In this document: piece after piece, positions 1 to 10,900 of the stretch
Numbering within the stretch: the stretch's first letter is position 1
How the letters are laid out: each line of letters opens with the position of its first letter
Assembly: GCF_037975245.1 (NCBI RefSeq)
Contig: NC_092562.1
Span: 23,735,554-23,799,553, forward strand
Reading direction: 5' to 3'
Source of the DNA: Apostichopus japonicus
Taxonomy: Eukaryota; Echinodermata; Holothuroidea; Aspidochirotida; Stichopodidae
Length of the DNA: 64,000 nt
Notes under the pieces: model-generated
The model's database searches: none
The model's input: the letters and a program-made list of their open reading frames with translations, nothing else
What the model was told of the DNA's origin: nothing
Made by a program: the position numbers and the translations under genes

Positions 1-1636
1 TGTGAAACTGTAATCGTTTTTCACCCAGCTACCTGTACCTCTCTAGATAATAATAATTGTCTTAATATGCACATATTGCATCTCAGACACAGAATCCTGC
101 GTTCGTACTGTACATCTCTCCTTCTAAGTGTACATCCAACATATACCGGTCAATGTTAGGTTTTTTTTGGACCAACTTTGCTCTTCAGACAACCAAAAGG
201 CCTATCTGTCCATGGGGTTTACAGAAAAATCCTTAAAAATTTGCCCTACCGATCAAGTTTTTATTCCTTTGGGCGATTTTGTCATAGCCAGCCTTGTGTA
301 CAAGTACATATAGATTCCATGAAAATTCCATACTGTACGTATATTGGTGGCAAAAAAGCTACAAAGTTTTCAAAATTTCTTTTCCGTTCTTCATCCCTCG
401 CAAAATATCAGCTCGTTAAATCAATCATGCAATCACTTGAAGTTGTTGCTTTAGAAACAAATGAAAGTTGTCAGTACAACACACGTACTGTAATATGTTG
501 AACACCTACCGATTCCAGTGATATTTCAGTGGGGCAAGACTTGCAGACTTAGTTAACAGCAAAATGTTACTAGCTTTGAAATGCGTGCATAAACTCTATC
601 TTAGGGTGCTTTTACACTAGATTCAGAAATATTGTATCCAAGGACTATACAGAGTTAATCCGATAAATGTAGTAAAACAGATGGACTACGGTGCTGGACA
701 GACAGTTTTGTAGTGGCTGAATGATCGAAGCCCAAGTTGATGAAACTGAGCTATACAAATTTATTTAAATCATAATCATAACTCATAGACAATGAGATAG
801 CTTATAGGGTGTGAAGACTCGAGCAAAAAGAAACGTCTAATGTCGGTAATCTGACCTAGTTTTGAATGAGGTGTAACTGAAGTGTTAGACACCACCATCG
901 ATCCCAGAAAATACACACACAGCTTGCTACCATCGGTAATTAGACACTAGTGTACAGTCAGTTCATACAGCTGCGGTCAATACCCACAGCACAGTGTACA
1001 AACGATACAGCGATGGACATCTCAGGTCCAATTAAAGATAACAAGGTATCAGGTGTCATTACTGTCTGCATTTTGTAGCGACAAGAGAAAAAAACTTCAC
1101 TTGCAAGCAACGGAAAGTTAACATTTTCAGAGCGCGGCACACGGTTTGAGGCGAGTCTTCAATGCCTTTAAACTGTACAGTTGAAAGAATAGTCCAGACC
1201 AAAAAGCAAACTACAGACGAAACAATTGAAAGGACGAAAACCTGAACCCAATTGTCAAAATCCCATCACAACGGCATATTTTATTCTTTAAGTTTATACA
1301 AATTCTAAAGTTGATTTGGCAAAATACAATTTTTTTAATGATTAAGAAACATCTATAGGCAGTATGAGAACAGAGCACACGTAATAATCAGCTAAGAGTG
1401 TTGTGACTTTCTAATACCCGGGGGGCAGGCACCCGGGTGGACACCCCCCCCAAAAAAAAAAAACTGAGAGAAAAGGGGGGATCTTGAGCGGGAGAAACTG
1501 GAGAAAGTCCCAAGTCCCCATCAAGGACCCTATAGGAGAGAAAAAAATGAAGACGCAACCACTCAGACCGGATGACAATGCTTAAAGAGATATCTGCAAT
1601 TTATATTTCATCATTATAATATTGTTATTTTTTCAG
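1..1636. other. Intron or upstream sequence of the receptor gene
   Basis: AT-rich non-coding DNA. The first recognised exon starts with a splice acceptor, so this is intron rather than promoter. It contains one MITE (803-1170) and, near 1420-1480, a G run and a C/A-rich stretch. No exon-like module was found. Confidence 0.7.
799..1170. mobile_element. Short non-autonomous DNA element (MITE), TTAA-type, copy 1
   Basis: The ends form an inverted repeat: AGGGTGTGAAGACTCGAG on the left (from about 805) and, read from the right end (about 1168), AGGCATTGAAGACTCGCC. The right flank is TTAA and the left flank is TTAT (one change). A shorter relative lies at 38940-39123 in the opposite orientation and shares the inner part about the response CACCATCGATCCCAGAAA. 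TTAA flanks are typical of piggyBac-type insertion, but the terminal bases are not a classical piggyBac CCC, so the superfamily is open. No coding capacity. Confidence 0.7.
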
Positions 1637-1960
1637 ATAAGGTTCAGATGACTGTGATGTCATTCAAGTCAAAAGATGCTGGATCTGTTTTTACTGAGCC
1701 GTTTCCTCACTTTGAGTGTTATCTTGGAGCAGGAGATGGTGATGCAACTGTGACTTCAATTAGAGCTTATAACACAGGAAATAACAATCCTGATCCCACA
1801 GTGAGTGATACCTTGATCTCAGGACTTCCTGCAAACATAGCTGGATATAATGTTTCAATTGCCTCTGCTAAAAACAATGCATTTGGTGTTTTCAATTGTA
1901 CAGCAATGAAGGATGATAGAGAGGATACTACCATCATGACTATCTTCCTGCATGCTAATG
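1637..1960 (+). CDS. Exon: first Ig-like module of the receptor
   Basis: 324 nt, phase 1 at both ends, acceptor tttcag and donor gtgagt. It codes 108 residues with a Cys pair (FECYLG and GVFNCTAM) spaced as in a membrane-distal Ig-like fold, and several possible N-glycosylation sites (NVS, NCT). The usual Ig tryptophan is not obvious, as is common in the divergent first Ig module of Tie-type receptors. The upstream exon is outside the window. Confidence 0.8.
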
Positions 1961-4900
1961 GTGAGTTTAATAAATTAAGCTCAAATACACAATATCTGTT
2001 CAAAATTTGACTGTGTTTTTGTAACAATGAATTTGTTTCTATCCTCTGTATATATTGCAATAATTATACAACCAATTAAAACAATTAAGTCTAAGGTAAA
2101 CCCCACAGAAAGATCACACTCATATATAGTATCATAGCTAATTGATGGAGTGCAGAAGCAATGAATTGATGGGATCAGTGAAAAAGTGTGGGTCAAAATT
2201 AGTTTCCATAAATATACTGTAGTAGCAGTGACCTAAAGAAGGTACTGTACTAAACTATAGAGAAATATGGAAATCCATTATGCATCCATGGACAATAGCC
2301 GAATCGTTTTAAAGATGTGATCTCACCAGCATCACAGTGTGTTTGAGAGAGCTGTCAAGACGTTAATCTGGAAGGCTTGCTCATTAGCACTGTGCATTGT
2401 CTGCCAATATGATATCCCCCATCCAAGTTTGACCATCTTAGTACAGGTATACAGATATTAAATATATAATGGTTTATAACAGAAAAGTCTTAAGGAATAA
2501 ACTTATCGAACACTCAATTGTGTTAAAAGTTGCGAATACCGCCTAGCTACTATTGCCGATGACGAAGCCTGAAAAAGCAAAAACAATTGTCTTTGTGTGT
2601 GTGTGTGTTGTTGCTCAGCATGCCTACTACAGTATATAGGGCTTATATAAGCCCAATGAAATGTATTAAGTACAGTAGCTGAAATGCAAAAATAAGTCCA
2701 ACATGAACATCTCAAAACTATGCATTAATCATCGAAAATCCTCTCCCTACAGCCTGATCACACATGCAAAACCTCTACTGTGTATTTGCAATATCAACTG
2801 CAAAGTACATCGACCGATGAGTTGCCCTTGGTCAATTCTTCATATGCATGTGCACTAACCAGCAGTGGGCCAATGCTGTAAACTATAAGTCCTTTATATA
2901 CATGGACCTTCATCATATAATGTGTCTATGTATGTCATAAAAGTTTCACAAATAAAACTGCTGAAATATAAATTATGTAGCAATACAACTACAAGTTTGA
3001 TGGGCCTAATTCCCAATTCGTCGGAGCCTTCGCGGCTTTCAACTGGGGTTACCCAAGTACAGATGCATGGTCAATGAACGTTGCAGTAACTTTCTAGTAG
3101 TGGGAATTGTGCAGAATTCGTACATTGGTAAACAATTTGCAATGAACCCACTGCATATATTATTGACAGAGTCTCAGAAAGTTGCCATGGACTCTTTGAA
3201 AGTCAAATGTAGAACTGTGTCACTTTCAGGTGAAACAAAATAAGTTTATTAAACAATCATGCATGCATGTAAACATTGTACAATGTGTGTATGACATTTC
3301 ATTAAGTGGGTACATTACTCATAAACCAGGGAATTGAAGTCTGATAGCCACAGAAATAGCGGGGGGCAGATAGAATGCGTTCACAAATGGTTTTGAAATA
3401 TACTAACAATGTCAACAACAAAGGTTTTGTTTGGAGTAACAAGAGTTTATTATTTTACATATCAAATTTCACATGTAATAAAAATTTTGCTGACACAAGC
3501 TTTTTTGCTGGTTTTGCTGACACAAACACTTTATCATCCTTCAAACTCACTTACATTTTGGAATGTATACTTCTATATTTCCTGTACACCTTTATAATCA
3601 CACATTTAACAATTCAACACCATAAATGTGCAGTGTTGACATTAACCCCCCCCCCCCATATTAAAGAATTTGGATGTCTTTTCAAGTCAATCAACATAAT
3701 TTTATTCTGCAGATTTCCAATATTGTTATTATTTAAATCTAAATGATCAACCCCAATAGTACAACTCGAGGGGCTTTTGAAGAATTTTCGCAGGGATGTG
3801 GGTCGCATAAAAACAAAATTTCACCGAGCGTTAACAGTATCGCAGGTGTATGGGCTAGGCTGTTACTGATGGGGTATGTTAGGGCGGGGGAAGATACTTA
3901 TGTACAGTGATTTTCAAGCTCAAATATACCAGTCAGAAAGAGGAATTATCTTTTAACACTGCAATGCAAGGATCACTGGAAAAGTGATGGGGGTTATGAG
4001 TAGAAAGCCTCTGGAAGTTGGAGATTTTTAAGATAACCCTATCATTACTTTGCATGGCAATTTGCGAGCACAAAAAAAAATACATCTTGAAAAGAGAAAG
4101 ATAGACTTAGGCTAGTTGTAAAGTTTTGGGGTTCAGAATTAGTATAACCTCAAGTGTGTGTTTATAGCGTGAGGAGGCCGGGGGGGGGGGTGATTCAAAT
4201 TTCCTTACTGATTTAGGTAGGGCCTGAATCTTTACAAGGTGGGGTGCTGCCTGCACTGGGTTCATTGAAGCAGACAATCATGTATGGGGTCTGCCAGGTG
4301 GTGAAACTTTGTTTTGTTTCACAAGAACTAACTGGGAAAATGGATTTAGGAGGATAAGATTAAAATTGGTGGAATCCCCCCACCCCCCTCCCCCCCCATG
4401 CACCTCTCGTCACATTCTGGTGTTCCATCATACAGCAAAAAAATCTTAGAAAGTGGAATCACTGAAATTTGTTCTTGTCTTTGAGCAAATTATTGAGGTA
4501 TATACTGAGACTACCCCTTAACCAACAATCAGTACCACAAGCTATCACTGCAGGATTTATCTCCATTTCATGCAAGTTCAGCAATTCAACTTTTTATTTG
4601 GTCAAGCAATTTTACCCAGGACGAAAGTGGTCTAAAAAATAATTAACACTCAGCGTATACATGTACTGTATGTCATTATACATCAATCATTTGTGGAGTA
4701 GTAACTTATGACAATTTTGATGGAAATAAGTTTTTAGGGACTTTCATATAAAACTTAAACAGGTTTATATATTATCATGAGAAAATCGGTATTTGCAAAC
4801 ATTTTGTTAGTCATGACATGCTTTCATTATTTTAATTTCTGCCTCGAGAGATCTCAGAAGGATGCTATACTGGTAGTACAGTACAGCAAGGAAACAAGTT

Positions 4901-7900
4901 ACAACAATATTTGTGCACATTGCTTCATTTCAGTTGTATTTTGACAGTGTGTCATTTATTCTGTTCATTAACATTAATGTCCAGAATATAGAACCAAAAC
5001 GGCCTAGTTACAGTCTTTAGAGTGTTTCATCAAACTCTGCAAAAATGTAATCAGAACGCGAATACTGATGTGAATACTGAATTATGATCGCTGTTGATGT
5101 CCATATACAGTAGACAAGATTTTTTATCCTGATTTAATGCTTAGTTGCAACAGGGTTTTTGTGCATTGTGCATTTGTGAGAATTCTGAGTTCATCCATGC
5201 AAGCTTCTTGCAAGGTTTGAGATCTTGTGAAATCTTGAATAACAAGTTGCCTATTGCCCCTCAGGTAATAGCCTACAGTTGATTCCTTTAACCAATCATT
5301 TAGAAAATATTGAAAATTGGAATTCATTGCAATTGCATCTTAAAAAGTGTTTTATCCAGAATATGAAGAATATTTCACCAGCATAGGATGCCACATATAT
5401 GGTGGTACACAATGAAAGTGTCCATAGTTTCTTTCAATAGCGAGGTGGCTACAAAAGTGACATTTAAGTGAGCCCATTTGATAACTATCTGCTACTGCAA
5501 AGTAGAAGCCTGGCTGTTAGTCATATTTGCTCTGTAATTACAGTAGTTCCTCTTTCTTGTACCTCAAATAGTCCACAAATTATAAAATAATTGCAGCGGC
5601 TGCTAATAAAAAGTTTATATTTTGGCTTATTGGAAAGACAGCCGGCAAAGTCATCTAAGCATTCTAAACAAGTGTCCGCAGTAGTATATTAATTTCATGT
5701 ACAGAGTCAATGCAACCATTGACAGAGGTGAACCCTTTGTGAGTATTTCTGTTTTTTCTCTTTTCTTTCTCTCCAAAAGATACAATTCTAAATCCAAAGG
5801 TGTCAATATCTTCTTTTTTTCAAACAAACCGTAGACATGGAGGGCTTTTAAATTAAATTTATGTCCAATCAAAGTGAACCTGTAAGTCACTGCAGACAGT
5901 AGTATTGATAGCTATTAATATTCAGGGAATAATTAGTGTTCAAATATTGTGTACCAGTTTTGAAGGCTCTGAATCTTGTATGTATGCAATGGTTCTTTGT
6001 ACAAAGACTGCAGTTCATCTTTGCACAGTTTGTGTAGCAAATTTGCCCCAAAATGTTGCTATGCATATTGTGATGCCATGCAAGATCAATTTTTACCTGA
6101 TATGATGAAAGAAGATATTCATTGCCAAAACCACTTTGGTTGCTATATTTTTTCCATTTATTCTTGGTTATTTGTTTTCAGATGTGTAAAGTATTTTTAA
6201 CACATTCAAAATTAGAATATTTTCTGTGTTTAACATTTCTTATTTTCATTTTGCTGTGAGTGGGCAACTTCTTATGCTTGAAAACAATATACAGTATATG
6301 TGGCTCACTATCATCCCTTTTGATGTCCATAGTTATTGAAAAGTAGACCATCACATTATGCACATAGAAAATAATTTGAAAATACAGGTAAATATAAATA
6401 TTATTGTGATTTTATTCTGAAAAATGTGAACACTACAATACCCAGGGTTTAATTCTGATTTAACTTTGTTTGGCTTGCTGACAATTTCCAGATAATTACT
6501 GTATATATACAGTTAACATGAACCACCAATCTGTTATGACATGAAATTTGGAACACAGAATAATATAGCAAATAAATGTATACAAACCAGAAAATGTAAA
6601 GTATGTAAAGTATGTTCAGTATGTTATTGTCAAAATCTTTATGCTTACAGCTTATGTTGTTCCAGTCAATAGACAGTTTACTCAGACTGTTAATGCAGGA
6701 GATACTGGTGTCAAGATAGACATGGAGTGGTCTGATATGGGTACTAATTACCACTGGAGAATCAATGGTTCAGATTCAGTTGCTACAACTAAAGATATCA
6801 TCATAAACCAAGGAGCTGCTACTGATGATAATGGTCTCTATGAGTGTCATATTGGCAGTCGAAGAAATAAAGCTCGCCATGGATTGAATAGATTGATTGT
6901 CCGTGGTAAGAATAATGAATTTCCTATATTTACTTCGCTCCTCGCTTACCTGTCTCCTCACAACCTTAGCACCTCATTCTACCGTGCCTATAAAGTCCTG
7001 GTAAAATAATAACACTGTGCGCCCTCTATGACCGGACCCCCCCCCTCGGTCACTCCTCACTTCTCATTCTACCATTAAAAGTGTCTTCACGTGAATTTCT
7101 TGTGGATATATTTCCCTTGGATTTCGTCTTGGTTTTCTTCGGCGATCGTTGGAAGTTTCTTTCCTCGGATTCTTAGGAGTATTGCAGTCCTTTCCAGCCC
7201 GATAAGTATCCTTTTTTGTTGAAAGGGAGGGTTTTGGGGTCTGTTTTTATTCTTAGTGCGTTTCCGCCCTTTGGTTTTTTGCGGGGGTTGCGGTTCCGCG
7301 AACTGTCTAGGTTTCCCGCCATTTTCCTTCCCCACGCTATAGGCGTGTCGTTGTATTTTCATGTTCATAGCATGTCTACATTGTTTTTCTATTCGCTATT
7401 TCTTCTTCTATATTTCGCTCTCTCATGTTCTTTTTCAGCTTGTGTTGATTTTGTTAGGCCACTTTGTAGCGTTTTTCGTATTTTGCCGTTGCTAGGTTAC
7501 GCTACGTACCTCTACTCACCGTTATTTATCTCCCGTTCTCTTGTTAGTTTGCATTATTTCGTTAGCTTAAGAGTTAGTCTTTCCTTAATTCGAGCGTTTT
7601 AGTATGTCTCGTAACCAGCTGAAGTTTTTTATCTACTCGATGTTTCGGCCAGGCAGAACCTGGGTCGAACACGATCTGTGTCCTAAGTGTAGAACCTACA
7701 CCAGACGGGACCCATGCCTGGTCGGCATAAATTTTTCGCCAGCCCAGTGGCACTAGATGACGATAGACCAGTGGCTTACGAGTCTAAGAAGCAAGCTTCA
7801 GGGCAGGCTGGACTTGATTCCATAGGCCATCGGTGCCCCAGAAAAAGATATAGGAGAGACAAGAGAGAGAGAGAGAGAAGAGGAGGGAGAAGTGGTGAGA

Positions 7901-10900
7901 GAGGTGGAGGAAAGTGGCCAGGAGAGGGCCGCAGGAGAGGTGGAGAGAGAGAGAGAAAGAGTACCCCTAACGGCCCCGGCGACGTCCGGTTGATTACGGC
8001 CAGAGGGAAGGGCAGGAGCAAGACTCCTGCCAAGAAAAGACCTCTTGAGAAGAGGCACGGCTCGGCCGGGCTAGAGGCAACGTCTCAGTCCGGGTCGCAG
8101 CAAGAGAGACCCACGGAGCACGGGCTACAGGCCACGGAGAGCTCGGGTCCGAGAGAGAGAGAGTACGACCGAGGGGTCGCTGAAACGGAGCCAGTCCCAT
8201 AGCAGGCTCCGGGAGCCCGGGCCAAAAAAAAAAACAAAAAAAATCCGACCGGAAAGGACAGAATGTCCGGGTCGAGGAGTACCGGCGTGGTGGTACCCGG
8301 CATGGTACGCACACAGAGACGGGCTCCGGGAGCCTGGGTCCGGCGAGACCCCGGGTCCGGCGAGACCCCGGGTCCGGCGAGACCCCGGGTCCGGCGAGAC
8401 CCCGGGTCCTGCGAGACTCGAAGGGAATGCAGAACCGAAGTTTCACTCCAGATCCGAGACCGCCCCCGGAGCCGGGAACCAGAGCTACAATCGACTGCTG
8501 GGTCCCCAGAGATTGGCTCCGGAGGGCCCGGGCCCGACGCGAACGGGGGCGCAGTGGCAGAAGCCCGGTCCGCAGATCTCCAAACAGGATCCAAAACTGG
8601 TCCCGAAGTCGGGAGCCTACGAGATTAACAACTGCTAGGCCCCCAGAACGGGGTAGCAGGTGCAGAAGCCCGGCCCGCAGATCCCCTAAACAGAGCCGCG
8701 GCCGGTCCTGAGGCCGGGAACCGACGAGATTACCAATGCTGGGCCCCCAGAACGGGGTAGCAGGGGCAAGCGCCCAATCCGAAAAGAGAACCAGCCCGAG
8801 CCAGGTTCCCACGGCAAAGGGAGAAATACTTATCCCCAGACACCGAACACAGACATCGGTGCCGAAGAGCGATCGCCAGCCCGGCCGCGACACCACGATC
8901 AATCCCAGACCAAAGAATGGAACCTGATTTGTTCCCCGGTGAGGACGATCTGGTTTGCAGAGCGTCGGTCAACCTGTCCGGCCTAGACGACGAGGTCGAC
9001 CCCCTAGATTTTGGGGTTACAGAGGACGGTTACTCCCGCTTCCCAGAGTAGGGGAGTGTCCCCCCCCCCCCCGGAACTACTGTAGCAGCTTGAGCGGCGA
9101 CGACAGGTTCGAATCATTTGCGGAAAAACACCGCTATCACTACACATCCCAAATGTGTGTTTATTTATCGAGTACCTGCAGACACTCATGGGTCATATTC
9201 TCCTCGCTAATTATACTCCTCTCTAATCATAATTCATCGCCATATGCCTAGGTTAATATCTTACTTGTGTTTAAAACACTGTTGTTTAAAACACTGGTGG
9301 AACCCACTTCCAGAACATGTTAAAATGCGTAAGACTGAGGGGTTTCAAATCGGTTCTCATGACGTACAGTATTCCCTTTACTTTAAAACCTTGGCAAACT
9401 GCCAGGAAGAGAACTTTCTCGAGACTTGGCAAAGTGCCAGGAAAACAAAATGTTCATATAACCTTGGCAAACTGCCAGGAAAAGGTACAACGTGGTACAT
9501 GTGTTAAGAGAGGAGGGGGGGGGCCAAGCAGTCACCTGGCTTGACACGTGTAAGCTCAACTTTTACTGCAACGAGCTGTCGACTACGTGAGCGATCCTAT
9601 GGAATAAGCCTTTCTCTCTATTTCTTTGGTGAATTACCAAGACAAACGCATTAGTAAGTTGAAAAAGGGGTAGGATAGAACCCCAGCAAGTTACAAGCGC
9701 TAACACGCTCCGAACATACAGCATGCGCTTCATGAATAATGTTCGATGTTTCGACATCTTAAGCAGAGTTGCATTTCGTAGCACCTGATGGCCTAGTCTT
9801 GACTAGCCTAGGCGCTAGGTGGTTTCAATAGGAAGTTGGAAACTTTTACTGCACTATGAAATTGACACATCTCGACATGAAGAGATTTGAGAAGTAACGG
9901 GTACGTTATCATAACATTTTATACGTGTTTATTACGTTAAATGTGGTGTTGATAAAACGTCGACATAAGATTTCTATGAGATATTACGTTTTATTAATGT
10001 TATATTAATGTCTTAACGAAAATTGTTTTGAAATAATGGCCCCTAAAGGTTTTCGGTAACATATTTCTTACACGTTATCATAGCAAAAGACTAAACGTTT
10101 AATAACGCTTTTGTGTTTGCTGAGTAACTCCCTGGGCTCCGTTAAGCAGCCAGGGATTTATGAGGTGGAATTTCTACAAACCCACCCTACACATCCCCTG
10201 TTGGGAGTTTGTTCCTGATGAGTAGGGCTATATAGCTTAGTTAGCTCAGTGGTTAAACCCGGTGCCTTTCTATCAAAAGGTCCCCGGGTCAAGTCACCCC
10301 AAGATTAATGTATGTGATCCAGTTACAGAGCTGTTGACAATTCATAATCATGGACATTAAATATGATGTACGAGACTGACTTTGGTCAGCTTGCGGCTTT
10401 GATAAGCCAATGAGGCTTCTTCACAAGTTCCTACTTGCAGGATGATCTAAAATACATACACAAATACATACATATACTGTAGTTGTAAAAGCCACATCTA
10501 GTGCAGTTGTAGCATTGATTAAGACTCTGATGAAGCAAACTATCCATTCAGTACTCTATTTTTGGAGAGCACTGTGGTCAAGTGGTGTAGGCAGTGTACT
10601 GGTGATCTAAGGCTTGCAGGTTTTAGTCCTGGCCAGATCATTCTGTTGTTTCCTTGGGCAAGGCACTTTATCTCCATTGCGTCTTTCCATCCAGGAGGGA
10701 TTTCTCTCTGTTTGACAGGTTATCGTTGACCAGGGTAATATTGCTAGCGCCTCTGGCATCGTTATCGATAGATAGGTCTGCGCATTATCAATCCTCAATA
10801 TTATTATTAATATTATTTTTCATGGAAAGAACCTCCATTAAACCTCCTTACAGGGTACAGCTTAGGTCTACATCATCAAGGCATTACTTTTCTTCAGAGG

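Larger units (their letters stand above)
7603..9130 (+). pseudogene. gag-like ORF1 remnant of DIRS copy 1
   Basis: Starts with ATGTCTCGTAACCAG, equivalent to the ORF1 start of copy 2 (MSRN), and keeps MFRPGR and DLCPKCR. Stops and frame changes appear within 60 codons. Downstream, a long arginine/serine-rich, GC-rich segment is expanded by tandem repeats (17-bp unit near 8337-8413, roughly 110-bp unit near 8590-8770). Similarity to copy 2 fades near DRFESFAEKH at about 9100-9130. No intact product is possible. Long minus-strand open frames over this block are composition shadows. Confidence 0.8.

Noticed and set aside
7994-8902. 302-codon open frame on the minus strand
   Set aside because: It lies antisense to the GC-rich, repeat-expanded DIRS gag. 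The protein is low-complexity (repeated RRTRGLAGP) and follows from composition.
10231-10300. Possible tRNA gene
   Set aside because: A and B boxes are present but the arms do not pair well, the T-arm has lost a base, and a SINE body and repeat tail follow directly.
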